Positions 1 to 15,766 of a stretch of DNA of 64,000 nucleotides are shown piece after piece. The position numbers were made by a program, and so were the translations under genes. Where the stretch lies: positions 12,420,501 to 12,484,500 of the forward strand of contig NC_051101.1 in the NCBI RefSeq assembly GCF_901709675.1, written 5' to 3'. Below the pieces are notes generated by a model, which worked only from the letters and a program-made list of their open reading frames with translations, ran no database searches and had not been told where the DNA came from. This DNA comes from Syngnathus acus. Its lineage: Eukaryota > Chordata > Actinopteri > Syngnathiformes > Syngnathidae. Within the stretch, counting starts at the first letter, position 1; every line of letters starts with the position of its first letter.

Positions 1-198
1 CAACACACGCTGACAGAGGAAGCTCCAAAGTCAAGCTGCTGTCACACTCGCGCCCAACACGGAACTGCCGCGTGATCGCAAACATACAACTGCCATGTTT
101 TTTCCTGCCGCTACTCTCGATTTTAGCACCACTAACCATGTTGCATTCATGGTATCAAATACTGTGGGAATTTTTTTACTTCACTCCAATGTTGGTGA

Positions 199-1089
<891 letters not shown>

Positions 1090-1692
1090 CTGCCACCGAG
1101 GAGGAGGCAAGCGGACTCATCCTGGTCCCCCCCCCCCCCAGCCTGGAGGCCGGCGACGGGGCGTTCAGGGAAGCTTGGACATCTCCCTCAAAGTGAATCA
1201 TGTAAATACACAGACGCCACTCAGCCAGCGTTTTATCTTTTGTTTTTATTTCTCATCTGTGGCTTTTTCCGCCTCAATCACAGACGCCAATCAGACTCCA
1301 ACAATCAGTCGGCGGGGCCTGATTTTGATTTCTACTGTTCATCACGGGAGTTACGCTCATGATGATTGAGAGTCTGCACTATAAGGAGACCGTTAAAAAA
1401 AAAAAAACGTCAAGTATTCTTTCACACTGCTGTAAAAAAAAAGGGGAGATTATTGTATACTACTACATTGATCACAACACAAATAAGAGGTCAAGCGTGC
1501 TTGCTTCAAGCTATTATTATTCTCACTATTGCCATTTGGGGGGAGCACATCAATTTTTTCACAGATTTTCAGGGCTTTACTGTAATTATTCTGTGTTGCA
1601 AGGTGTCACATATAAAAGTGTGTTTATTGTGCGTCATGTGTTTAAAAGAGCCCCGAACCTGTGGGGCTGTGACCAATCACATCCAGTGAATG

Positions 1693-1698
1693 AATAAA
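1693..1698 (+). terminator. Poly(A) signal of nxph1
   Basis: AATAAA about 600 bp downstream of the nxph1 stop, with no other gene between. The interval 1090-1692 is best read as the 3' UTR; it contains an 11-C run near 1129 and several A-runs. Confidence 0.6.
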
Positions 1699-2177
1699 AT
1701 ATACAGAAACATTTTCTGCCGTATTTCTCCTAAAATTGTAAATCCACAGTCAACCCTCTGGAATCTGACACTTCTGCGATGGAAGAGCGCAGGAGAAAAA
1801 GAAAATCCAAGCAAGAAGACACCCTCTCGGCTCCGGGTGCGTATTCTTTTGCATTTCCCGCTCCTTTTTGTGTGTTTACCTTTGCATAAAGGATTCAAGC
1901 TAAAGCAGAAAATGGGCTGGAACTATGGACTACAAAGTGCTACACATCAAAGGTAAGACTCAAATATTTATATGTGGAAGAATTCTTCCTTTTTTTCTAT
2001 TTTATTATTCTATCTTTATTTTTTTTTTGGTGGACATTTTTAGTTTAAAATAAGCCCTTGAAAAAAACTTTTATTGATAAAGTTATTGATTTTATGCTGT
2101 TGAAGAAAAATGTTTTACTAAAACATTTGTATGTGCAAGTACTTGGAACCGGTGTAATGTGTGAGCATTATGAAGAA

Positions 2178-2192
2178 CCAGCAGGGGGCGCT
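2178..2192 (+). promoter_or_regulatory. CTCF-like motif
   Basis: CCAGCAGGGGGCGCT matches the vertebrate CTCF core (CCASYAGRKGGCRS) at nearly every position. It lies about 0.5 kb beyond the nxph1 poly(A) signal. The match is seen; binding is inferred. Confidence 0.5.
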
Positions 2193-4381
2193 GATGACAG
2201 CTCTTAAACAGTCAGCATGCAATTGACTGCCTATTAAGCATAATGGCTGTTAAATCTTGGTTATTACTTTAATACTTGGCTCCACGCAAAGACTTGGAAT
2301 GAAATGAGCTTGCTGATGTTGCGCGGACTGAGAACTCCAAAACGAACATGGCCGCTTCTCGCCATTTCCACTCGTGTGACACCGAGCAGGTCCTGAAGGA
2401 CACAAAGAAAAAATTTACGACACCGAGGAACAAAGCTTGAAGCGGCCCGCTCATAAATTGCTTGCAATTTTTTTCCCTCAGCGATGGCGACGGGATGACG
2501 AATGTCCGCCGACTTTTATTTTCGCCGCTTTCCGTCTTCTCAGCAGAGCCTCGTTAACGCCAATATGGAATCCGCATGTGGCTCGTTGCGTTACTAAATT
2601 ATATGCAAAGTTTCATTTGCAGAGGTTTTTGAGACTTTTTATTCACACTGTCCTACTTTATTGTTTAGCCATATTATTTTATTGACTTATTTGGAATGCC
2701 AGCCGTCATACAGTCATAGCTCAAAGGCATAAATAGACAGAAAAAAGTCAAACAACAAGAGCATTTTTGTGGTTAAAGTTTTAGCATATATTTTGTTGTA
2801 GAATAGTCAAGTTGTAAACCTTTTGTAATATTTCCTACTAAACATATTTCCTGCTTGGGAGTGATGAAAAGGTCCAAATGGTCCACACAAGACGATGACT
2901 AGCACAATAAATAAGACAAAGCACCTCGCTGACAGACCGGACCTTTGGGAGACAATTATCACCTCGCTGCACTACATTTGACTTTTTTTTTTTTTTTTGC
3001 ACTTTTCAATTCTGAAAACTTTTCAAACTTTATGATGACAAACTCACGCAAATGACGGGAAGAAAAAGGTCACAGTGGTAAAATGAATTACCACTTTGCC
3101 CTGAGTCTACTGCTTAAAAAAGATTTGATGTTAATGAGTGTTGACTGTAAGGCATTTTTTCTTTTTTTTTATTGTTGGGGTTCTTTTTCCCTTCGCTAAA
3201 ATCAATTAGCATAACTTTGACTTCATGCTTTGATTGCACACGTCAATCATCGGTGTTGTTATTTATTTTCATGCTATGTTTTGAAGTTCACTTCAATGCT
3301 TAATCCAATTACAGATTCGACAAACTTTGTCGTCATGTTATACCCACGCTCGATGACAAAACAGTTTAGCTTCTTGTGTACATGCTTTACGTTTGGTAGC
3401 AATGGAATAACATTTCTAAGAGGAGTGGCAGTAAAAGGCCCCTGGGTTGACCCTAAAATGGCGGCTTTAAATCAAAATGGCTGACTTTTTGTTTTCTATC
3501 TTTTCAGATGTGGCTTCTTGAGACTTTTTTACGCATCACCATTGAGTCATGGTGCAACTTTGTGGAGCCTTCTGACTTCATAGCAAGACTGTAAGTCGAA
3601 ATCCTGTTCAGTGTTCTGAGGTCCTCTCTCGCTACCTGATTAATGTAGCGTAGGCGGAAGGTGTGGAAGTGCAAGAGAGCATCATGAGAGTGTTGTGGGT
3701 GAGAGGCGGCAGCTGCAGGAGTAAACAGATGACTTAGTACCGGCCTTTTGGCAGAGGCATGCGTGGGGAAGGTGGGTGCGCTGGGCTGTGCCTTGACATT
3801 TAGCAGGATTAGAAAAAGTTCCTCTGCGAAGGTGTCAGGGGTTGCTTGGCATCGCAATCACGTGAATCTTCTTCACGGTGACCTCCGAGCTAGCGAACAA
3901 CCTTTGCCTCGGAAGTTAGCATTAGCTCAAATAAAACCAAACAATAAAAAAGTGACAATAATAAAGATTCATCCGATTTATCAATTAATTGTCAAAAGAA
4001 TCGTTAGACTAGTCAATTATCAAAACAATCGTTATGGTGCATCCCTAAACTTAATTTGTTCATAATTTGTTTTAAAAAGTATATGACATACTGTAATTAA
4101 AGATATTGAGCATATCAACTTAAAAGAAAATTGTTAATACCGCTAAATAGTGATAGACCTTTTCATTTGTGACTTTGTTTTTTTGTTAAGCCCAATATTT
4201 TTCATACTGCTCTCGGGTACTTAATAAACTGTCCTGTCACGGGACACAGGACTGCCAATGGTGTTTTTTAATTAATTGTACTAATCGTCGTGCTCCACTC
4301 ATATCAGGTAAAAGTGCAGAATTCATTAACCTTTGTCATCTTAATTGCTTTTGGGGGCATTCCCGCTGCGAGATTAAAACG

Positions 4382-4402
4382 ACACACACACACACACACA
4401 CA
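4382..4402. repeat. (CA)n microsatellite
   Basis: An uninterrupted run of about 10 CA dinucleotides in the nxph1-ica1 intergenic region. Confidence 0.9.
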
Positions 4403-7400
4403 AATGAAACATCTTATTAAAGTGGGAAAACACACTCCAATGTCATTAGAGCGCGGCAGGTTCTGCTGAGAAAACAAGTCTCTTCGTAAACATACACAAC
4501 TACACTTTACACGTTTATTTATCTTGCAGTAGGAAGGCTCAGTGCCTGTTTTTATCTGACGCGCAAAAAAACAAAAAATATTTATATTTATTCTTCAATA
4601 AAATTGTGTATAAGGTTCTTATTGTTTATAATATTTGTTATTTTTAATTTTTTTTTTTTTTAAACTGCTCTAACACCCCAAAAAGTAGTTGAATGGACAA
4701 ATGTTCTTTTACACCTTGTCCACTTGTTCATCATCTTTTTCCCGTGTTGTTGTTGTATTCGACATCATCATAAAACAGTCGCGCCAATAATGAGTTTTGT
4801 GTGTTTGTTCAAAACAATATGTCTTTGAATCGCAATGAGGGCTGACGTGAATTTTCATTATCAGTTAACGAGATGATTACTGTTGAGCTAATAAGGCCAG
4901 AAGAGCGGAAGGTAGGCCGGAAGCTTGGCAAAACTTTTAAATGTCACTTACAAAAACAAATAGCATAATATTGTGGGTTAGGAAAAAAATGCTTTATCAA
5001 GCATTGGCAGATTCAATTAAAAACATACATCAGAAAGATGTTCTCAAACTAAATCAAGTGTCGTGTTATATTAATCATCATTATAAATGGGACCCTCATT
5101 TTCTGTCTGCACACATTAGATAAGCCAAAATGGCTACTCAGATTAAAAATGTCCAAGTTCTTGTTCACTTATAGGAATGGGTCCTGGGAAAAAAAACAGC
5201 TTAAAAATTCAACATCGTCGAACAATGTATATAATGAGTTTCCATTGGGGCATAACAACGGTAGCCAAAGCTAAATTTTAATCACTAGCAGCATTAGCAT
5301 AGCACCGTAAGGCTTAAAAGTGTAAATAATTTTGTAGAAATGACATTTCAAACATGGCGCTCTGAAGCATTTTGATACGCGGGCTGTCGACTTGTCCGCC
5401 CGACGGCTATTTGTGTGCTGTCGACGCTAAGCTAACGCTAATCCCCATCGCAGCTGACACAGCACAGCCATCTCTGTAATATGTGTGCATGCGTGTGTGT
5501 AATCACGAGAAAGTCTTGTGTATGTTAGCAAAGCTGGCCTCAAAACAGATTGCACTCTCCATTTAAAAAAAAAAAAGAAATACTTAGTATTTTGATTTAT
5601 ATATTTGTCATATTTAGCAGTCATCACATGTATGTCACTTTTTAACCATAGTGATTGCTACTAATGTTGCCTATGAGGATTATGGGGGATTTGAGCTATT
5701 TTACAAAAGATGATCTTTAATCTTATTTTCCAGCAAACAGTGGCAGTATGCTTGATTAAGTTGTGGAATGTTTTGGAAGAAACTTTTCTTAGCCAGTCCA
5801 TACATGCGTGTCGCTCTACCACGTGGATGTCCTTGACCAGTAAGCATTTTGGCCCTTCATCCAGCAGTACTTAAGCTAGCCGCTGGCTATTTGGCATGCG
5901 TGGTGGCATCGCGGACAGAGCGCGTGTCATCACGCTGGCGTCGGCCCGAGCCAGCCTCGCTCAAGGTCGCTCCTCCATGCATTTTTTACAACAACCAAAA
6001 AAAAAAAAGACACAAAAATGGCATCATCCTTCTCTCAGTTGTCAGCGTGCCTGTAGTCGTCCATCTCTGTCAGCTCAGATCACCTTCAGTCCTACACACC
6101 TTATTTATCAAAGGCCACGCCGACTTTAATTGTTTCAACTTTACTGTACGGTGATCCCTCGCTCGTCGCGGGACAAAGACCGAGCCTTGACCTCAACGGT
6201 GAAAATTTGCAAGTAATGGATGATTCCTGCCTAAACATATTTACAACTGCCTATAAAGTGTACTATAAACTGTGCTGTGATTGGCCAGTGGTTTAGTGAA
6301 AGGTTACTTTCTTTTTTTTTTGCTAATCATTGTTAAAACGTGCTGAGAATGTCCAACTTTTCGTAAGTAGCAAGAATGCTTGGGGGAGAAATAATTTTGG
6401 TATTTTTAAGGACAAGAGTACATCCTTTTCTCCGGTCCATCATCCTAAACGTCGGCGGTGTCGGCGTGTCAGGGAGGCCCTCACATCACCGGCTGCTCGC
6501 CAACAGGATTGCTGAGCCGTGTTAAAGTTACTTTCAAATTTAACGGCCTCCACTTTCCTCCCGCATTCATCGCGACGCGTCGTCCATCTATCTCGGCCCG
6601 AGGCGGCGATAGTTCCCGTGAACCGTGAGAGGCCGCCGTATTTCAGCGCGTGGAGAATTCCCCGTGAAGGGTAAGGGATTACGGATTGCGGCCCTCTAAG
6701 CCGCCCGGCTGCCCAGCGAGGATGTCTCTGAGCGGCGTAATCTTCAAACGCAGAGCAGAGTGATGAGTGGGCACCCAAGAGTTGCACGGGATCTAAATGT
6801 GTTCCGCTGGGTTTACTGGCGATAGAAGGGAAAAAGAGGCCGAGTCGTGTGGGGGGGATTTTTTCAGGTGTCTCTACTTTATTTATTTCTCTGTATTTCA
6901 CGTAATACTCTTACACCCTACATTTGAAAACAAATAGATTGGTAGTTTCAGATAAGAGTGACCCAACAAGTACTTTTGGAAATCGAGCAATCGTTCACAT
7001 GATATTGTGCGGAGATATGAAAACTGTGCGGTGGGAATGAATTTAGCTCAACTTGTTGCTACTCCCCATTGAAAATTTCCCCAAGTTTTTCACTCTCCAT
7101 CTTAACTCTGAAGGCTAACCCATAACTCGCTAAAGCTAACCATGGCAGAGGACATCAGGTCTTGAAAGGTCGGGCATGGCCTGCATCATATCCTCGAAAG
7201 TGTGTCTGCAGTTCACAAAATGGCCGCAGGTTCTTCTTGCAGTTTCTGTAATCTTTTCTAGTGGACCCAGCAAGCAGTGCTTGTGTCTGTCAGATACATG
7301 CCTTGTAGGAGCGGCAAATTACTTGACACAGTCGGATCCTAACAGAGTCATCAGGCATGACGGCGTGGAGAAGCGGCAACCACAGAAGTTGGCTCCACAC

Positions 7401-8968
7401 CAGCAAAACACTTACTTTTAGGCCTTCAGGCATGTGTATTTTAAGTAAAAATGTCAAACTCATTTCCACTTACAGGCCACAACCACAACGTGACCTGTGA
7501 TGGAAATGAATCGGACATTCCGGGCATTAAGGGTGCCCGCTAAATCAAAAAGAAGCCATGCTAGCTTTTAGGCTCTAACATGGATGGGAGTGAAATCCCT
7601 ACAAGAAGACTTTATCGATCACACGGTGGGGAAAATTCACTGAAAGAGCCCGAACAAGAAGCGCACTCATCAGAACAAAGCAGTAGTGACACACACATGC
7701 CCGATCCATATCGTTAACGCGATTAAGCGGCGGACGGGAAGCTTGTCCAGGGGGCTTGTCTCGCCGTCTTATTTAAGAAATCCAACGTCCGCCGATAGCA
7801 TCGAGATGGACCTCAAGACGGGGGTGGGGGGGGTGAAGGACATCTGATGTCCTTGGCGTAGACTCTCGAAGATTGAGTCCATCAAAAATGAGGCGAAGGG
7901 TTCAGGGTTCTTATTTAAGGCCGAGATGCAAATCGGCTCGCCAATTTACGACACGCTAACGGCAAAGGGTGACCCGGAGGGGGCCCGCGGATCAAGGGGC
8001 TTCATGCACTCGCCGACATAATCAATTTGGAAAACACACACGCACACACACGTGTAATTCGGCGGTGTGCTGAGGTGTAAAATTGTGTGAACTCTCCAAA
8101 CAGGTACATCCATTTAGGGCGTGACAACGAAGTGCCTTCAGGTGACAACAAAACTTACACGCTATTAGATCAGCTGCACTACGATGGGATGGAATAAAGC
8201 TCGGGGCCCCCACAAGGGGGGGTAAGGGGAGTTCCAGGGAGGGAAGGGGGTGAAGCGATAGGCTATTAAAGTGGAGGCGCTTGCTTGTGTTCTAGCACCA
8301 CCCTTTGGAGGAGTGAGGAACTGCACCTTGGAGAATAACTGGCCAGTAAAATACTGCTTGAAAATATTTTCTGCTCTGTGTTCTACCAATTATCACCTTA
8401 TGTGGTGATATCAGACACGCAGATAAAATGATAAACTCACTTTTGTTTATATTAAGATTCATCTGCTAACAACTCTTTTTATTTTGTGTAAATAAACACT
8501 TGCAACTTCAATAGGCGCACCTGCAACACTTATTTATTCAATCTTTTGACAGATCAGGCACGCTCCGTCAAACCAGTTTTCCGACAAAAACACACAATTA
8601 GTTTATTGTGACTATTTTTGAGCTTGTTTGCACGATACAAACACTGGGTTGGTTGGAGTGGCCAATCAGAGAGGAGATGAGGGAACGAGGTAACATTGGG
8701 TGACGTCATCGGAGATGATGCGGTATTGAAGATGAGGAGGAGGAGGAGAACGCAACCCTGACAGATGATCGTGACAATTTAAGGAAAACACGGTGAGGTG
8801 CGTGTATTGGGGATGTATTTTGGCATATTTGTGGCGTGTTGTCATTTCCCTGCTGAGGCGCGTGCACGATCGATAAGGAGTCATGGCGAGCGCGCTGCGG
8901 CAAACACAATCAGAAATAGTCTGACATCAGTTTTATAAAATAATACTCCTTGTGTAGCTAACCGATAA

Positions 8969-9499
8969 TCAAACAGCTGTGTTTCTAAGTGGGATGTACA
9001 TTTCTATTCCAGCTAGATAGAAAATAGTTGTTCGATGGTCCTCCGGAATACCTAGGTGGCGCTCGAGCACCGATAGCACGTCAAGAGGTGAAGTACAAGC
9101 GTCGAAGAAGAGCTCAATGTATTTCATTTCCTCCTTACCTGCCCGAACGTCATTAGCACTTTTAAATTCGTAACAACCAAATTTACTTGGTTTATAATGT
9201 AAAGTTTTAGCAGAATAATATTTAAGGTTTTCATTCATTGATTTTTGTTTTAAATTAGTGTTCACATGCTGAGGAAGAGCCGTAATATTTCGTCGGTGCA
9301 GTGCAGTCACAAGTCTTTTAGTGATAATTAGTTTGATAGTTTTAACAAACGGTTTTCCATAAGCTAGCAAGCCGCGTCGACTTTGAATTTGAGTAGTTTC
9401 GTGAGGTTTTACACCAAGATTCCCCCTGGACGACATATATGACAGCTCCAAGTCGATGCAGGTGCGTGAGACTACATTGAATATCGATGGAAAGTTCAT
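8969..9499 (-). other. Unassigned 176-aa open reading frame
   Basis: An uninterrupted ORF of 176 residues on the minus strand in otherwise gene-free DNA. The predicted protein is basic in its middle and more acidic and hydrophobic near the C-terminus (IELFFDACTSPLDVLSVLER, then DHRTTIFYLAGIEMYIPL). I recognise no family and see no signal peptide, membrane segment or transposase motif. It may be a chance ORF, an old transposon fragment or an exon of an unannotated transcript. It is listed because it is the longest unexplained ORF in this interval. Confidence 0.15.
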
Positions 9500-9783
9500 T
9501 TATTTCAATAGTTTGTTTCGAAAAGTCTATTTTTAATGCCTTCAGAAAGATACACACAATTACAGTATTTTCAAACCTTTACTGACAGTAAACTAGACTT
9601 TAAGCAGCTCGACTTTTGTCCTTCTCCAGGTTCACTGTGTGAAGCCAAGATTAATGTTTCAAAGGAGGGTTGGAAGCTGGGGTCCCATTTTAAAGCCTTG
9701 TTTTGGGTTTCAACCATGGGTTAAGAGTTTTATATTAACTTAATAACAAAATGATTCCCTCTCCCCACAGATTATCCTAAAAA

Positions 9784-12079
<2,296 letters not shown>

Positions 12080-13200
12080 CTAGGTACGTGGCCATCCACG
12101 CTAACTGGCCAGCCTCCTACCAAGCCATAGCAAACATTCAAGGGATGTCATTTGTGCTTCCTGTTAAGAGTGAGAAATGCAAACGGAATGAGCTTCAGAC
12201 TGGATTTAAGTGGACGTATTATTATTTTAGCCAAGCCAAAGACGACCACGCGCTCTGTCGACCCTGGCGTGTTGGAAATAAGACATATCATGACAATACA
12301 TTTACATTTTCTGTCTAATGTCACACGTTTTGTTTGGGTAAATAAGACTCTTTAGGGCAGTGCTTCTCAATTATTTTCTGTGATGACCCCCTTAGGGAGA
12401 AGAAAACATTTTGCGCCCCCCCATATTAACATTACAGAAAAGAAAAAAAAAGTTCTATATTATCAATATTATAATATATTATTATAATATCTGTTCAATA
12501 TTTTTCCATGGTGTCCCACTGCCCTTTTTTATCTCTGTCTGTGCTGTGTGTGCTCGTGTTAGGTAGGTTTTTTCAGTTCATATGACTTCAACCAGTAGGT
12601 GTCAGTAATGCGCATTGAAGCTGGTGCCACCTCACCGTAAAACAAAACGAAGAAGAAAATGACGTAACTTCCCGTTCACGAACGAGTCATGGGTCAAGAG
12701 CCTTCCTTCCCGTGCATCAACGGATCAGTCAGTGAACGTGTTGCGTCTCCCTCCTGGCGTGAACTATGTAAACCAGAATGTAGATTCACGATTTACCAAG
12801 GATGCACGTTTTCTCCAAGCTAACGGCTAACTTTATTGCATGAAGGGATGCGCCGTTATGCAACAACGAGGAGATTATGCTTCTTACACTTAAAATAACG
12901 TGTATGCATATATACGCCTAAATATTGTTATCCAATATATCTACTGCAATTTCACATTAGATTGCTGGTTTGAAATTTACTTTTTTTTATTATTTTAATA
13001 AACATTAAAACCTGTTAAAACTTGTCTGGTGTTTTCTTCCTTGTTTTTATTTTTTTGGGCATGAAAACAAAAATCTGACATTTGGTTAAATACTTTATAT
13101 GACAATATGTATATGTATTTTACGTTGTGTAATATGTGTTAGTGTCCCCCAAAATAAAGAGCAAATAGTCAAATACACATTCTTGACACGTTTAAAAAAT
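12080..13200. other. ica1 3' UTR and downstream flank
   Basis: No coding exon. AATAAA at 12997-13002 is the nearest convincing poly(A) signal for ica1, giving a 3' UTR of about 0.92 kb. The middle part resembles a transposon end (see 12356-12430). Confidence 0.45.
12356..12430 (+). mobile_element. Possible hAT-type transposon end
   Basis: The sequence opens CAGTGCTTCTCAATTATTTT and runs into a C-rich GACCCCCTTAG...GCGCCCCCC block. CAGTG(C/G)TTCTCAA starts are typical of vertebrate non-autonomous hAT copies. I could not identify the matching inverted end or an 8-bp target duplication, so the call rests on the terminus alone. Confidence 0.35.
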
Positions 13201-13205
13201 GCATA

Positions 13206-13640
13206 AAGTTATTATGTACACCTGAAAATGGTGGTGTACCTAATGGAGTGTCCGTGTGACGTCACAGATCAACCAGCCAATCAGGAGGTGGGGGTGAGGG
13301 CGGGTGTGGCACTTTTCACTTTCAGTTTAGCTTTGGCCATGATTTTTCCCTAATGAAGTGGCCTGTTATTAGTTACACCTGAAAATGGCGGCGTACCTAA
13401 AGGAGTGTCCGTGTGATGTCACAGATAAAAACAGCCAATCAGAAAGTGGGGGTGAGGGCGGGTGTGGCACTTTTCACTTTCAGTTAAGCTTTGGCCATGA
13501 TTTTTCCCTAATAAAGTGGTCTGTTATTAGGTACACTTGAAAATGGCGGTGTACCTAATGGAGTGTCCAAGTGACGTCACAGATCAACCAGCCAATCAGA
13601 AAGTGGGGGTGAGGGCGGGTGTGGTACTTTTCACTTACAC
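13206..13640 (+). repeat. 157-158-bp tandem repeat, left block
   Basis: Two full copies and a third interrupted one. The landmark CACYTGAAAATGG recurs at about 13219, 13376 and 13534. Each unit holds GTGTACCTAATGGAGTGTCC, a GTGACGTCACAGAT segment, CCAATCAG, GTGGGGGTGAGGGCGGGTG and CCTAATAAAGTGGCCTGTTATTAG. The third copy is broken after CTTTTCACTT by the foldback element at 13641. Confidence 0.85.
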
Positions 13641-13840
13641 CAGGGGTGTCGACCTCCAGTCCTCGAGGGGCCACGTTCCAATATGTTTTCCAAGTTACCC
13701 TCGTTAAACACACCTGCGTGAAAAGTTTTAGCCCCTTTCACGTTCCGCAGGAGCTAAAACTTTTCACGCAGGTGCGCTTAACGAGGGTCACTTGGAAAAC
13801 ATGTTGGAACGCGGCCCCGAGGACTAGAGCTTGACACCTG
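13641..13840. mobile_element. 200-bp foldback element (MITE-like) inside the tandem repeat
   Basis: The element starts CAGGGGTGTCGACC and ends GAGCTTGACACCTG, and its two halves are near reverse complements along almost their whole length: TIR, CAGTCCTCGAGGGGCC / GGCCCCGAGGACTAG, CCTCGTTAA...TTAACGAGG, and GTGAAAAGTTTTAGC / GCTAAAACTTTTCAC. CAGGGGTGTC termini are common in hAT-derived MITEs. No clean 8-bp target duplication is visible; next to it the host repeat lacks roughly TCAGTTAAG, so insertion came with a small loss or later decay. Confidence 0.6.
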
Positions 13841-13886
13841 CGACCTTTGACCATGATATTTCCCTAATAAAGTGGCCTGTTATTAG

Positions 13887-15766
13887 GTACACTTGAAAAT
13901 GGCGGTGTACCTAATGGAGTGTCCGTGTGATTCCCTCGTTAAGTGCACCTGCGTGAAAAGTTTTAGCTCTTGCAGAACGTGAAAGTGGCTAAAACTTTTC
14001 ACGCAGGTGCACTTAACGAGGGTAACTTGGAAAACATGTTGGAACGCGGCCCCGAGGACTAGAGCTTGACACCTGCGACCTTTGACCATGATATTTCCCT
14101 AATAAAGTGGCCTGTTATTAGGTACACTTGAAAATGGCGGTGTACCTAATGGAGTGTCCGTGTGATTCCCTCGTTAAGTGCACCTGCGAGAAAAGTTTTA
14201 GCTCCTGCAGAACGTGAAAGTGGCTAAAACTTTTCACGCAGGTGCGCTTAACGAGGGTAACTTGGAAAACATGTTGGAACGCGGCCCCGAGGACTAGAGC
14301 TTGACACCTCCGACCTTTGACCATGATATTTCCCTAATAAAGTGGCCTGTTATTAGGTACACGTGAAAATGGCGGTGTACCTAATGGAGTGTCCGTGTGC
14401 TTCCCTCGTTAAGTGCACCTGCGTGAAAAGTTTTAGCTCCTGCAGAACGTGAAAGTGGCTAAAACTTTTCACGCAGGTGCACTTAACGAGGGTAACTTGG
14501 AAAACATGTTGGAACGCGGCCCCGAGGACTAGAGCTTGACACCTGCGACCTTTGACCATGATATTTCCCTAATAAAGTGGCCTGTTATTAGGTACACTTG
14601 AAAATGGCGGTGTACCTAATGGAGTGTCCGTGTGATTCCCTCGTTAAGTGCACCTGCGAGAAAAGTTTTAGCTCCTGCAGAACGTGAAAGTGGCTAAAAC
14701 TTTTCACGCAGGTGCGCTTAACGAGGGTAACTTGGAAAACATGTTGGAACGCGGCCCCGAGGACTAGAGCTTGACACCTCCGACCTTTGACCATGATATT
14801 TCCCTAATAAAGTGGCCTGTTATTAGGTACACGTGAAAATGGCGGTGTACCTAATGGAGTGTCCGTGTGCTTCCCTCGTTAAGTGCACCTGCGTGAAAAG
14901 TTTTAGCTCCTGCAGAACGTGAAAGTGGCTAAAACTTTTCACGCAGGTGCACTTAACGAGGGTCACTTGGAAAACATGTTGGAACGCGGCCCCGAGGACT
15001 AGAGCTTGACACCTGTGACCTTAGACCATGATATTTCCCTAATAAAGTGGCCTGTTATTAGGTACACGTGAAAATGGCGGTGTACCTAATGGAGTGTCCG
15101 TGTGCTTCCCTCGTTAAGTGCACCTGCGTGAAAAGTTTTAGCTCCTGCAGAATGTGAAAGTGGCTAAAACTTTTCACGCAGGTGCACTTAACGAGGGTCA
15201 CTTGGAAAACATGTTGGAACGCGGCCCCGAGGACGAGAGCTTGACACCTGCGACCTTTGACCATGATATTTCCCTAATAAAGTGGCCTGTTATTAGGTAC
15301 ACTTGAAAATGGCGGTGTACCTAATGGAGTGTCCGCGTGCTTCCCTCGTTAAGTGCACCTGCGTGAAAAGTTTTAGCTCTTGCAGAACGTGAAAGTGGCT
15401 AAAACTTTTCACGCAGGTGCACTTAACGAGGGTCACTTGGAAAACATGTTGGAACGCGGCCCCGAGGACTAGAGCTTGACACCTGCGACCTTTGACCATG
15501 ATATTTCCCTAATAAAGTGGCCTGTTATTAGGTACACTTGAAAATGGCGGTGTACCTAATGGAGTGTCCGTGTGATTTCCTCGTTAAGTGCACCTGCGTG
15601 AAAAGTTTTAGCTCCTGCAGAACGTGAAAGTGGCTAAAACTTTTCACGCAGGTGCACTTAACGAGGGTAACTTGGAAAACATGTTGGAACGCGGCCCCGA
15701 GGACTAGAGCTTGACACCTGCGACCTTTGACCATGATATTTCCCTAATAAAGTGGCTTGTTATTAG
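13887..15766 (+). repeat. 235-bp satellite, 8 units, each with a 35-bp-arm inverted repeat
   Basis: Eight head-to-tail units start at 13887, 14122, 14357, 14592, 14827, 15062, 15297 and 15532. Each is a chimera: the first about 45 bp (GTACACTTGAAAATGG... GTCCGTGTG) and the last about 55 bp come from the 158-bp repeat, and the middle is the inner part of the foldback element. In the first unit a perfect 35-bp inverted repeat lies at 13933-13967 and 13988-14022 with a 20-bp spacer. Units differ by few bases. Seven of the eight carry the same 68-codon minus-strand ORF; in the 14827 unit a base change creates a stop. I regard these ORFs as repeat by-products. Confidence 0.92.

Larger units (their letters stand above)
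1699..9770. other. Gene-poor interval between nxph1 and ica1
   Basis: No reading frame here forms a convincing gene. The interval is AT-rich with a (CA)n tract (4382-4402), many A/T runs, and GC-richer islands around 6.44-6.9, 7.6-8.3 and 8.65-8.9 kb. It probably holds 5' non-coding exons and the promoter of ica1, because the first ica1 coding exon (9771-9800) is preceded by a splice acceptor. A 177-codon minus-strand ORF at 8969-9499 is listed separately. Confidence 0.5.

Noticed and set aside
13883-15734. A family of 68-codon minus-strand ORFs repeated every 235 bp, as if a tandem gene family
   Set aside because: They follow exactly the satellite unit, cross the inverted repeat, and one copy has a stop. 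No signal, domain or splice sites; repeat by-product.
13887-15766. CRISPR-like array
   Set aside because: Units are 235 bp with no short unique spacers, and the genome is eukaryotic.
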